Shown here: positions 16,905 to 24,792 of the stretch, piece after piece
How the letters are laid out: each line of letters starts with the position of its first letter
How positions within the stretch are numbered: the first letter of the stretch is position 1
Assembly: GCF_002007235.1 (NCBI RefSeq)
Contig: NZ_MUHW01000025.1
Coordinates: forward strand, 29,460-62,980
DNA length: 33,521 nucleotides
Reading direction: 5' to 3'
Origin: Oribacterium sp. C9
GTDB taxonomy: Bacteria; Bacillota; Clostridia; Lachnospirales; Lachnospiraceae
Notes under the pieces: model-generated
The model's database searches: none
What the model saw: the letters and a program-made list of their open reading frames with translations, nothing else
Told to the model about the DNA's origin: nothing
Made by a program: the position numbers and the translations under genes

Positions 16905-18464
16905 ATGAAACGCAAGACCGACAGTTTAAATTTCAAACTGCTGATCGTATTTCTGCTGATCACTGTTATCGCAGTTTGTACGAGCGGTTATATAACATAC
17001 AGGCAGGAGTACAGCCGATACCTGAAGAACTGTCAGGATCAGATACAGGCTGTCTCCGGCTTCTTATGCATGCTTGTAGAAGATGACTCCGACGAATTTC
17101 CGTTTTTCAAAGATTATCTCATAGCTCACAGAGATGAGCTTTATCTTCCCATCGACTTCGGCACCGACTGTTCAGACGCCGAATACTATTTCCACACTCT
17201 CATGGATAAAAAATTTCCGGATCAGGAATTCGGAAAGGATTACAGCTATGAGGATTTCGACAAAGAAACCAGTGAAGCCTGCGCCATATATAACTATCTC
17301 TATTGGACTGATATATTCTGGAAAGCTGAGAAAACTCTGAACGTTCCATACACCATGCTCCTGATACCTAAAGGCGACGGATCTGATGAAGTGTATTACA
17401 TTATAGACTCCGACAGGAGACCTTATGCTGATGATCCATCGCGCATGCGGATCTGCGATCTTATAGACATGCCACGGGAAGGACATAAAAAGTTCTGGAA
17501 AACCTGGGAAACCGGTGAGCAACAAAGCGGCTTTGATGAATCAGATAATTATTACGGGCGAACATATGCCTTCTACACCCCGTTTTACATGAATGGAGAG
17601 CTGGTTGGTATAGTCGGTGCAGAGACATTTACAGAAACGATCAACAAAGAGCTTCTGAAAAATGCTCTCGTGGAAATGGCCATGATCGCAGTGATAGTAT
17701 TTATAGCCATGGATATTCTGCTCATATTCATTAATGAGATCTGTCTGAAAAAGCTGTCACAGCTGCAGGCTGATGTTCAAAAATATACCGACAACAAAGA
17801 TCCTGCCGTTGCAGACATTATCATAGATAATGCTAAAGGCAGGAACGAAGTCACCTCTCTGGCAATGCAGATAGCCTCCATGATGAAAAGCATACATGAG
17901 TACACCACTACTCTTAATCTGACCATCCAGGAGCTGAAGACTGCTCAGGCCAAAAATGCAGAACTCAGTATTCAGGCGGACCGTGATACTCTGACCGGAA
18001 TCCGCAACAGAAATGCTTACGAAAAAGAAGTGCAGCTCATAGAGCTGCACATGGAAGACGATGATGGCGGCAAATTCGGAATCGCCATGATCGATCTGAA
18101 TTATCTGAAAAAGATAAATGACACTTACGGGCACGAAAAGGGCAATATCGCCATAAAAAAACTGTGCCGGCTGGTATGCGTGACTTTCGCACATTCTCCT
18201 GTTTTCAGAATAGGCGGTGACGAATTCGTAGTCATCCTGGAAAACAGTGACTATGATGAGGCAGAAGCTCTGATCGAAAAGTTCAGGAATACCATAAGTG
18301 AACTTTCATCCGATGAAACCCTGGAGCCTTGGGAGCGTGTTTCTGCTGCTGTAGGCTGGACCTTGTTTGACCCGTACAATGACAGCACTGTGGAAAATGT
18401 TTTCAAACGGGCTGACAGTCTGATGTACGAGAACAAGAAGTCCATGAAGGCAGAAAGGAATTAA
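16905..18464 (+). CDS. Membrane-bound diguanylate cyclase (extracellular sensor plus GGDEF domain)
   Basis: This enzyme makes the second messenger c-di-GMP from two GTP. The 519 residues show a TM helix at about 11-31, an extracytoplasmic sensor region of about 220 residues resembling a Cache-type domain (FYTPFYMNGELVGIVGAETF near its end), a second TM at about 257-278, a HAMP/linker helix, and a GGDEF domain from about 355. The active motif is intact (RIGGDEFVVIL, GGDEF at 437-441), with DRDTLTGIRNRNAYE and DLNYLKKINDTYGH also conserved. The inhibitory I-site RxxD five residues before GGDEF is absent, so product inhibition through that site is unlikely. The ATG is preceded by AAGGAG. It is divergent from the reductase gene and convergent with the long minus-strand operon. 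Confidence 0.92.
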   Translation: MKRKTDSLNFKLLIVFLLITVIAVCTSGYITYRQEYSRYLKNCQDQIQAVSGFLCMLVEDDSDEFPFFKDYLIAHRDELYLPIDFGTDCSDAEYYFHTLMDKKFPDQEFGKDYSYEDFDKETSEACAIYNYLYWTDIFWKAEKTLNVPYTMLLIPKGDGSDEVYYIIDSDRRPYADDPSRMRICDLIDMPREGHKKFWKTWETGEQQSGFDESDNYYGRTYAFYTPFYMNGELVGIVGAETFTETINKELLKNALVEMAMIAVIVFIAMDILLIFINEICLKKLSQLQADVQKYTDNKDPAVADIIIDNAKGRNEVTSLAMQIASMMKSIHEYTTTLNLTIQELKTAQAKNAELSIQADRDTLTGIRNRNAYEKEVQLIELHMEDDDGGKFGIAMIDLNYLKKINDTYGHEKGNIAIKKLCRLVCVTFAHSPVFRIGGDEFVVILENSDYDEAEALIEKFRNTISELSSDETLEPWERVSAAVGWTLFDPYNDSTVENVFKRADSLMYENKKSMKAERN

Positions 18465-18475
18465 AGCGTTTCATG

Positions 18476-18943
18476 CTATACGGCACAGACCTTCCCTGCG
18501 GCTCCCTGAGCTATGGGAATGAAAATCATCGCGATAACAAAGCAAAGGATATACATGGGTATGAATGTACCTAAAAACGCGAACAAAAATGCCGGGAAAG
18601 GTGCTCCTGCAAAGATCTGAACATTGGCAAAATTCATGATGAGTCCGATAATGATAACGAATATCAGGACTACTGGAACATTGCCAAGAACCCTGCCCGG
18701 AACACTTTCTGCATTCACCCTGAATAATTTGGGGGAATTCATGGCTATGAGGGGAATAGGTACTACCGCATTTACGATGCATGCAAATACAAATCCAAGC
18801 AGGATATTGACAAACAGGGCCGGGGTCAGCAATTTATCAGAATTGCCGGAAAAGATCATACCTCCTACTGACATGGCTGTTGCCAGAGGAATATTCATTA
18901 CCAGATTAAAAACTATAAAAAATTTCAGGCTTGGTTTTTCCAT
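18476..18943 (-). CDS. Small four-helix membrane protein (DUF2798-like), last gene of the long operon
   Basis: 155 residues with about four hydrophobic helices: FFIVFNLVMNIPLATAMSV, ALFVNILLGFVFACIVNAV, VPVVLIFVIIIGLIMNFANV and AFLFAFLGTFIPMYILCFVIA. The layout F..N..MN.P...AMS...G, repeated after a short loop, resembles two copies of a DUF2798-type two-helix unit. The assignment is tentative. AAGGAG lies 8 bases before the ATG. A second protein of similar size and layout is encoded at 20181, with the iron-sulfur flavoprotein between them. Function is unknown: a heterodimeric membrane partner or transporter subunit is possible. The gene ends 11 bp from the convergent cyclase stop, and I see no terminator there. 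Confidence 0.75.
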   Translation of the reverse strand: MEKPSLKFFIVFNLVMNIPLATAMSVGGMIFSGNSDKLLTPALFVNILLGFVFACIVNAVVPIPLIAMNSPKLFRVNAESVPGRVLGNVPVVLIFVIIIGLIMNFANVQIFAGAPFPAFLFAFLGTFIPMYILCFVIAMIFIPIAQGAAGKVCAV

Positions 18944-18994
18944 TTCTTTTTCTCCTTTACATATGACAGTTACCGGCTGTTCTACCTCAAAGAG

Positions 18995-19027
18995 AACCCG
19001 GGACAGCCAGATACGTTGCCCAGGGTT
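18995..19027 (-). terminator. Weak terminator-like hairpin after the flavoprotein gene
   Basis: AACCC...GGGTT arms with an added GGG/CCC pairing past a one-base bulge form a hairpin in the 200-bp gap between the flavoprotein and the last membrane-protein gene. On the minus strand CTCTTT follows, so termination would be partial. An additional 8-bp inverted repeat GCTGATTA / TAATCAGC (19061-19068 / 19086-19093) lies nearby. Confidence 0.35.
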
Positions 19028-19143
19028 TCATTTTTTATGATGGGATCGATTCAGTACTTAGCTGATTAATGCTTTTAACCATAACTAATCAGCAGGGATT
19101 TTTACCTGAAAACCCATGAAAGCACCGATATATAAACTGGTCT

Positions 19144-20091
19144 TTAATTATTTGCTTTTGAAGGTGATGGTGTCGGTGCACAGACTGCTGTGTAGTGCTC
19201 CTTACGTGCCTTGAATTCAGGATCCTTGAAGAGATTCATGAGTCTTCCTTCGTTTCTGAATATATCATCCCCGTGTAACTTCTTACCGGACATGGTATCA
19301 TGAGCCTTGTGCTCGTCCTCCGGAGCAAACCTGAACTTGAAAGCTCCGTCCTTTACCTCAAGTGTTCCCTCAAGTCCGCAAAGCTCGCATACGCACTTGG
19401 TTGTACCCGGATGGATATAGAAATTGTTTCCGTTGCAATGAGGGCAGGCACCGGGCTTTCCCATCCACTTTGCATTCTCCACATCCTTTGCAGCCTCGAC
19501 AAGATTACGTCCGATCTGCTTCATTCTCTCGATCTTGTCATCCTGCATGATGACATCCTTTGACCATGAGAACCAGTCATTGTCTATAACTGTCCATGAA
19601 GGACTCATGGCGAGCATGGCATGGTCTGTCTCAACACGGCATGCCCAGTCTGAACCGCCGATACCAACGAATGATATTGCCTTTTTCTTTAAATACTTAG
19701 GGTCGAGGCCTGCCTTACCCTGCTCCTTGAGCTTTCCATCTGCCATGAAAAGCATTCCGAGATCATGTCCCGGACCCATACGGTCGCAGAGAACATGGAA
19801 CAGTCCTGATCCACCTGATTCGTAAATCGGATCAACCACAAGAACACCGTCTGCCTCTGCCATCTTATCGAAAAGTGCAGCAAAATCATCCTTCTGTGAA
19901 CAAATCATGCCCTTACCCATTACGAGACCGCGAGAGCAGGCAACACAGCCTGAACAGTACTTGATGTCCCAGTCGAACATATGGATAAACTCGATCTCCG
20001 CTCCCATTTCCTTTGCTGCTTCCAACGCAACTCTGCACATGGTGTCGTTATTTCCATTGCGGGTTCCGCAGGAAATTCCTAAAATCTTCAT
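19144..20091 (-). CDS. Iron-sulfur flavoprotein (flavodoxin-like NAD(P)H:FMN oxidoreductase family) with C-terminal zinc ribbon
   Basis: 315 residues. The N-terminal 200 form a flavodoxin-like fold (MKILGISCGTRNGNNDTM phosphate-binding loop, then DPIYESGGSG). A compact cysteine motif, YCSGCVAC followed by a Cys 13 residues later in GMIC, is like the [4Fe-4S] site of archaeal and clostridial iron-sulfur flavoproteins. Residues about 215-245 carry CPHC and CELC, a rubredoxin/zinc-ribbon-like knuckle. The tail after about residue 250 is charged and unrecognised. AGGAGG lies 8 bases before the ATG. Encoded between two small membrane proteins within the operon, it could move electrons between reduced ferredoxin and an unknown acceptor or substrate (inference). 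Confidence 0.85.
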   Translation of the reverse strand: MKILGISCGTRNGNNDTMCRVALEAAKEMGAEIEFIHMFDWDIKYCSGCVACSRGLVMGKGMICSQKDDFAALFDKMAEADGVLVVDPIYESGGSGLFHVLCDRMGPGHDLGMLFMADGKLKEQGKAGLDPKYLKKKAISFVGIGGSDWACRVETDHAMLAMSPSWTVIDNDWFSWSKDVIMQDDKIERMKQIGRNLVEAAKDVENAKWMGKPGACPHCNGNNFYIHPGTTKCVCELCGLEGTLEVKDGAFKFRFAPEDEHKAHDTMSGKKLHGDDIFRNEGRLMNLFKDPEFKARKEHYTAVCAPTPSPSKANN

Positions 20092-20180
20092 ATAAAAATC
20101 CTCCTGAATTCAACTGACTGTACCTTTTTATTTGCCCCGATTCCCTTCCCATGACAAATACTTATATACAATCTGTTGTT

Positions 20181-20612
20181 TTAATTATTCTTATTTAATT
20201 TTTTACTTAGGTTCTCTATAACGAGGCTCGTAACGAGCCCCACTAAGTGAAGTGCGGGATAGGTCGAAAACCAGACAGCGATAAGCCTCTTTCCAATACC
20301 CGCATTTATCATGGCCATACAAAAACTCACTATGGTCACATATATGGCATTTACGATGAAATTTCGCGAAAGCATCTCACCAAAACTGCCCTTCTTCTGT
20401 CTGCATATGCCTTCCGAAAAGCCTGAACCTATGCTGCCCATAGGCAGGATGACAGCTGCCACGGTATTGATGGTAAATGCACAGCAGCATCCTCTTACAA
20501 AGCCAGACAGTGTATCACCTCCGGAAAGAATAGTGGCTGCCGTATTGATGGACAGAGCCATACAGACATTGACAAAAACATTAGCCCTGAAAAACTGCAT
20601 CTTTTCGCTCAT
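20181..20612 (-). CDS. Small four-helix membrane protein (DUF2798-like)
   Basis: 143 residues, four predicted helices: NVFVNVCMALSINTAATIL, CCCAFTINTVAAVILPMG, FIVNAIYVTIVSFCMAMI and ALHLVGLVTSLVIENL. It resembles the 155-residue protein at 18476 in size and helix layout, so the two look like distant paralogues. The first 32 bp overlap the end of the MFS carrier gene, and AAGGA lies 7 bases before the ATG, so translational coupling to the carrier is likely. The unusual CCC run in helix 2 is noted without interpretation. A role as accessory subunit to the carrier or to the flavoprotein is inference. Confidence 0.75.
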   Translation of the reverse strand: MSEKMQFFRANVFVNVCMALSINTAATILSGGDTLSGFVRGCCCAFTINTVAAVILPMGSIGSGFSEGICRQKKGSFGEMLSRNFIVNAIYVTIVSFCMAMINAGIGKRLIAVWFSTYPALHLVGLVTSLVIENLSKKLNKNN

Positions 20613-21912
20613 ACATCAATCCTTTCACAGGTCTTCTGATCAGCAATGTGCAGACCGCTGCCATGGCGACTGCTGCCATCATGATCATAAAGATACTGAG
20701 GTAAGTTCCCTGAACATCGTAGAGTGTTCCCGCAAGAGTTCCTCCGAAGGATGCCACCAAAAGATTCAGGTTGATCATCGAAAAATTGACCGGATAATGC
20801 TCCACACCGTAAAAATCCATGATGAATGCTGAATTTGTTGGTGTGACGCCGCCATAAGCGAGACCGAAGAACACAAAGCCTGCCACAACAAGCATCAGAT
20901 TCCCCATATTGATGGCAAAGATATTGATAAGGATCGAAATAAGATACAGCGCACAGTTCAAAGACATGGTCTTTTTCTGCCCTATCCTGTCGTAAAGCCC
21001 ACCGAACACCACTCTTCCGATTCCGTTAAAAACAGAGATGAGCCCAACGATGGTTGCTATGCTGCCGGCACCTAGTGATGGTGCGATCTCTATGACGATT
21101 CCTCCTGCCTGAGCTATAAGGGCAAGAGCCGCAGCGCTTAGAAATACCGCATAGAAGAAGAACAGCCAGAAAGACGGCGTTTTTATCATTTCCTGTGTGG
21201 TGAAGTCATCATTGTCACCTCTATGCGCCACGGGGGTGCCGTGTTCAGCAGAACCTGCAGCCGCACCATTTGCCTGACCTGATGATATACTTTCAGCCTT
21301 TTTTGCTATGACTTTCGGTTCACTGCCCGGCAATTTCTTCGTCTCATCTTCGTAAGGTTTCCTTACTATAAAAGCACCTATGAAGATAACTGCGAACACT
21401 ATGATTCCGAGGACCTTGTATTCAGCTCTCCAGCTGTACATGGCGAGCATAAAGGCATAAATCTTTCCTATGATAAAGGCTCCTATACCGAAGCCCATAA
21501 GAAGTATTCCTGAAATGAGTCCCTTCCTGTCCGGAAACCATTTTGTGACACTCGACATGACGGTGTTATATGAGAGTCCGGCGCCGAGACCCGCGCATAC
21601 TCCAAATCCAAGGTACAGCATTCCGAGAGAATGCATGTAACTGACGATCTCAAAGCCTGAAAAAAGGAGCAGGGCTGATGCTGTCAGAATATATCTTTCA
21701 TTGAATTTCTTTGAAAGCAGTCCCGCAGCAAGTCCGCCTAAACAGAAAAAGCTCATGGCGAGAGTAAAGGTAAGGGAAAGACTTCCCTTACTCCATTCCG
21801 GATAGTCTGCGGCGATTGGTCCGGAGAGAACGCTCCATGCATAGATCAGGCCTGCGAAAACGAGTATTATCACTCCTGAAATTGCATAGATCCATCTGTA
21901 GTTTTTATTCAT
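20581..21912 (-). CDS. MFS carrier, oxalate/formate antiporter (OFA)-like family
   Basis: A 12-helix major-facilitator carrier for carboxylates, in the cytoplasmic membrane. I start at MNKNYRW (21912), because GGAGGAGG lies 6 bases upstream. An in-frame ATG 14 codons earlier has no ribosome site and would add a highly basic stretch. Family features: YAWSVLSGPIAADYPEW in helix 1, GLGAGLSYNTVMSSVTKWFPDRKGL between helices 4 and 5, a long charged central loop, and YDRIGQKK between helices 8 and 9. Length, 443 residues, is normal. In this operon it most likely imports the substrate or exports the acid formed by Ptb/Buk. Substrate unknown. Confidence 0.88.
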   Translation of the reverse strand: MNKNYRWIYAISGVIILVFAGLIYAWSVLSGPIAADYPEWSKGSLSLTFTLAMSFFCLGGLAAGLLSKKFNERYILTASALLLFSGFEIVSYMHSLGMLYLGFGVCAGLGAGLSYNTVMSSVTKWFPDRKGLISGILLMGFGIGAFIIGKIYAFMLAMYSWRAEYKVLGIIVFAVIFIGAFIVRKPYEDETKKLPGSEPKVIAKKAESISSGQANGAAAGSAEHGTPVAHRGDNDDFTTQEMIKTPSFWLFFFYAVFLSAAALALIAQAGGIVIEIAPSLGAGSIATIVGLISVFNGIGRVVFGGLYDRIGQKKTMSLNCALYLISILINIFAINMGNLMLVVAGFVFFGLAYGGVTPTNSAFIMDFYGVEHYPVNFSMINLNLLVASFGGTLAGTLYDVQGTYLSIFMIMMAAVAMAAVCTLLIRRPVKGLMYERKDAVFQG

Positions 21913-22013
21913 TTCTTTCCTCCTCCGGACAATTCTTTTTCTCAGTTCCTTCACCGCAAAACCACTGCTCAGTACCGGTCTTTTTTAGAGCGGTACACTG
22001 CACACCTTTTACC

Positions 22014-23081
22014 TCACTCATAAATACGTGCTGTTTCCTCTCCACGGATCACACGGAGTACGCCTTCCGCAAGAGCCTTCATCTCGTTCTCTCCCGGAAT
22101 TACCTCAACAGGACCGACGAATCCTACATGCTTCTTAATTGAAGTCACGAATCTGTCTGAATAAGCAAGACCACCTGTAAGGACGATGTAGTCAACCTTT
22201 CCGTCAACAGAAGGAGCGATGCGTGCGATGGTCTTTGCAGTGTTAAGAGCCATGGCTTCAAAAAGAAGCGCAGCCTCTTCATTCCCCTCATTGACCATTT
22301 TTTCTACTTCTCTCATGTCCGCTGTTCCGAGATAGGAAATGATTCCTCCCTTTCTCTGGAGCTGCTTCATGAGCTCCTCCTTTGTGTACTTTCCGCTGTA
22401 ACACATATCAACAAGTGCGTAGGTAGGAAGTCCGCCTGCACGTTCAGGTGCAAATGTTCCCACCTCATCATTGAAAAAGTCTATGATCCTGCCCTGTGAA
22501 TGAAGGTTCACTGTGATTCCGCCGCCTAAGTGGGCAACGATGATATTGACCTTCTTATAATCGATACCCTTGTCGCTGCAGAGCTTCAGTGCTGCTGCAC
22601 GGGTGTTGAGATTGTGTCCCTTTGCAGGAATTCTGATACCCTTAAGTCCGGTCACTTTATTCACTTCCGTCATTTCATCAACTGTGATGGCATCATAGAT
22701 ATATGCTTTCACTCCGATGCTTTCGGCAATGCTGAATGCGATGCCTGCACCAAGATTACTTGCGTGCTGGTCAACAGGATGATAATGCAGCGTGTCCACC
22801 ATCTTTTCATTGACCTCATAGGCACCGGTCTTCACAGGCGGCAATGCTCCGCCCCTTCCGACAACTGCCCCAAAGGAATCGATCTTGTCACCGTGCTTCA
22901 CAAGACATGCCATGATCAGATCCTTTCTCATTTCAAGCTGGTCATAGATGGTCGCATAAGCCTTCAGATCCTCAAGACTGTGGCTGATGCTCTCTGTCCA
23001 CTGCTGCTCCTCTGCCTGATATACAGCTATTTTCGTTGATGTAGATCCGGGATTGATGACCAGAATCTTTTCGTTTAACAT
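22014..23081 (-). CDS. buk: Butyrate kinase (acyl kinase of the ASKHA family)
   Basis: The enzyme transfers the phosphate of butyryl (or branched-chain acyl) phosphate to ADP, giving the free acid and ATP. Signatures of the acetate/butyrate kinase family: ILVINPGSTSTKIAVY at the N terminus, GRGGALPPVKTGAYEVNE, HLGGGITVNLHSQGRIIDF, EVGTFAPERAGGLP and YIVLTGGLAYS. At 355 residues it matches butyrate kinases rather than the longer acetate kinases. It follows ptb in the same direction after 171 bp. With the 2-oxoacid oxidoreductase upstream, isobutyryl, isovaleryl, phenylacetyl or another acyl group is as likely as butyryl. Confidence 0.95.
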   Translation of the reverse strand: MLNEKILVINPGSTSTKIAVYQAEEQQWTESISHSLEDLKAYATIYDQLEMRKDLIMACLVKHGDKIDSFGAVVGRGGALPPVKTGAYEVNEKMVDTLHYHPVDQHASNLGAGIAFSIAESIGVKAYIYDAITVDEMTEVNKVTGLKGIRIPAKGHNLNTRAAALKLCSDKGIDYKKVNIIVAHLGGGITVNLHSQGRIIDFFNDEVGTFAPERAGGLPTYALVDMCYSGKYTKEELMKQLQRKGGIISYLGTADMREVEKMVNEGNEEAALLFEAMALNTAKTIARIAPSVDGKVDYIVLTGGLAYSDRFVTSIKKHVGFVGPVEVIPGENEMKALAEGVLRVIRGEETARIYE

Positions 23082-23211
23082 ATTTCTTCTTCCTTTCTTC
23101 TAATCAGCTTACAAATCCGATTTGTACTGCCCTCGATTTATTGCCGATGGAGCCTCGTGACTTTAAGCATTTTAAAAAATCAGGGTTCTTTCTCTGTTCC
23201 GATATCAAACG

Positions 23212-23248
23212 AAAACGCCTGATTCATATTACCTTCTCTCCGCGTTTT
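23212..23248 (-). other. Hairpin between ptb and buk
   Basis: Arms AAAACGC (23212-23218) and GCGTTTT (23242-23248) with a 23-nt loop. On the minus strand the 3' arm runs into CGTTTG, so it may be a weak terminator or a processing site in the 171-bp gap. The gap also allows a 15-codon frame (23180-23227) with GAGAAGG upstream. I do not call it as a gene. Confidence 0.3.
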
Positions 23249-23252
23249 TCAT

Positions 23253-24161
23253 TTAAACAGCTGCCGCTGAAACAACGATCGAAAGATATTTCTCCTCGGA
23301 AGAAGAACCTCTTGAAACCATTACGATAGGGCACTTTGCGCCGACGATAAAGCCTGCCATCTTGCCTCCGCAGCTGATGGCATACATCTTGCCCATGATA
23401 TTTCCGGCATGAATGTTAGGCGCTACCAGCACATCGGGATCACCTGCGATCTCAGACTTAAGTCCCTTGAAATCGGCTATATCCTTTCTCATGGCACAGT
23501 CATACTGTATAGGGCCTTCCACGATACAATTCTCTATCTCGCCTCTTCTGTTCATCTCCTGAAGCTCTGCAGCCTCCACAGATTCCGGCATCTTTGGATT
23601 CACCTTTTCAACACAGGTAAGAACCCCTACCTTCGGGCAGTCATAACCCATGGACACAAGAGTATCAACAGTGTTCTGAATTATCTGCTTCTTCTGATTG
23701 AGATCGGGATAAGTCACCATACCGCCGTCTACAGGAAGTATCAGCTTGTGATAGCTCGGGATCTGGAACATTGTAAAATGAGACATCAGTCTGCCTGTTC
23801 CCAGACCATACTCCTTATTGACCACTTCCTTCAGGATGATCTTTGTATCCACCTTACCCTTCATGAGAAAATCAGCCTTACCTTCGCCCACAAGCTTTAC
23901 TGCTGTCTCGCAGGCTTTCTGAAGATCCTCTTCAGGTACATGGATAATGTTCTCCTTCGGGATGTCTTCCTTAAGTTCACTGAGAATTCCTGTGATGATC
24001 TTTTCATCACCCACAAGGATCGGCTCAACGATACCTTCTCTTCTGGCATGTACAACTGCTTCCAGTGTATGCTCATCGTTGGCACAGGCCACAGCCATGA
24101 TCTTCTTCCTTGGCTCACCCTTCACCTTTGAAATCAATTCATCAAAATTATGAAATACCAT
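23253..24161 (-). CDS. ptb: Phosphate butyryltransferase (phosphotransacylase)
   Basis: It exchanges CoA for phosphate on short or branched acyl-CoA, feeding butyrate kinase. The 302-residue single PTA_PTB domain shows VACANDEHTLEAVVHARREGIVEPILVGD, the substrate loop FLMKGKVDT, GLGTGRLMSHF, PVDGGMVTYPDLNQK, and the C-terminal APNIHAGNIMGKMYAIS, all typical of butyryl rather than long acetyl transferases. The start follows AAGAAGG by 8 bases. It sits directly after the gamma subunit of the 2-oxoacid oxidoreductase with a hairpin in between, which points to the oxidoreductase as its acyl-CoA source. Confidence 0.95.
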   Translation of the reverse strand: MVFHNFDELISKVKGEPRKKIMAVACANDEHTLEAVVHARREGIVEPILVGDEKIITGILSELKEDIPKENIIHVPEEDLQKACETAVKLVGEGKADFLMKGKVDTKIILKEVVNKEYGLGTGRLMSHFTMFQIPSYHKLILPVDGGMVTYPDLNQKKQIIQNTVDTLVSMGYDCPKVGVLTCVEKVNPKMPESVEAAELQEMNRRGEIENCIVEGPIQYDCAMRKDIADFKGLKSEIAGDPDVLVAPNIHAGNIMGKMYAISCGGKMAGFIVGAKCPIVMVSRGSSSEEKYLSIVVSAAAV

Positions 24162-24186
24162 TTGTTTTACCTTCTTATCTTCTGAA

Positions 24187-24223
24187 GCATCAGCCTGCTT
24201 TCATATGTGATACGGGCTGATGC
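24187..24223 (-). other. Intercistronic hairpin between oxidoreductase and ptb
   Basis: Perfect 9-bp arms GCATCAGCC (24187-24195) and GGCTGATGC (24215-24223) in the 72-bp gap, with no T tract on the minus strand. It is more likely an mRNA-stability or processing element than a terminator. Confidence 0.45.
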
Positions 24224-24233
24224 CGTCTTCTTA

Positions 24234-24782
24234 TTACTTTCTTGCTGCTCTTCCTATCTCCAGTCCCTTGTCAAAGGCAGCCTTGTTAAGAGGTAAAAGC
24301 TTTGGCTTGCTTCCAAGTTTGTGCTCAACTGTTCCCCAGACTATCTCCGGAGCCACGACCTCTGTATATCCCACATAGACGCCCAGCATGATGACATTAA
24401 GGACCTTTGCATTGCCCATCTCGAGAGCAAGCTCTGTAACAGGGGCAGAAATGATATCTATATCAGTTCTTTCGATCTTATCCTTTACGATGGAGCTGTT
24501 GATAAAAAGTCTTCCACCCGGCTTAAGAGTTCCCAGGAACTTATTTAATGAAGGACCGTTCATGACTATTAAGTCATCCATCACATCTCCAAGAGGGGCT
24601 CCTATCATTTCATCAGAGATGACAACGTAGCAGTTTGCAGTACCTCCGCGCTGCTCCGCACCGTATGACGGGAAAAATGTCACATTCTTATCAGTAGAAT
24701 CACAGGTTGCGGAAGCAAGAAACTTTCCGAGGGTCATGACACCCTGTCCGCCGAATCCGGCTACACATAAATTTGTCTCCAT
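24234..24782 (-). CDS. 2-Oxoacid:ferredoxin oxidoreductase, gamma subunit
   Basis: The 182-residue subunit has the family start VAGFGGQGVMTLGKFLA and the GAEQRGGTANCYVVIS motif of the gamma (CoA-site) subunit of KOR/VOR/IOR-type enzymes. It works with the alpha, beta and ferredoxin subunits encoded just upstream to decarboxylate a 2-oxoacid oxidatively to acyl-CoA. GGAGG is 5 bases before the ATG, and the gap to the beta gene is 10 bp. The substrate (2-oxoisovalerate-like, 2-oxoglutarate or aryl pyruvate) is not fixed by sequence. The following ptb-buk pair favours short or branched-chain acyl products. Confidence 0.92.
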   Translation of the reverse strand: METNLCVAGFGGQGVMTLGKFLASATCDSTDKNVTFFPSYGAEQRGGTANCYVVISDEMIGAPLGDVMDDLIVMNGPSLNKFLGTLKPGGRLFINSSIVKDKIERTDIDIISAPVTELALEMGNAKVLNVIMLGVYVGYTEVVAPEIVWGTVEHKLGSKPKLLPLNKAAFDKGLEIGRAARK

Positions 24783-24792
24783 ATCTTCCTCC

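Noticed and set aside
23409-24131. A 240-codon open frame on the plus strand opposite ptb
   Set aside because: It lies wholly inside the strongly supported ptb gene, has no ribosome site and gives a low-complexity His/Leu/Cys-rich product typical of antisense frames.
22014-24161. Reading ptb-buk as proof of butyrate synthesis from acetyl-CoA
   Set aside because: None of the thiolase, crotonase or butyryl-CoA dehydrogenase genes are present. The neighbouring 2-oxoacid oxidoreductase is a better acyl-CoA source.
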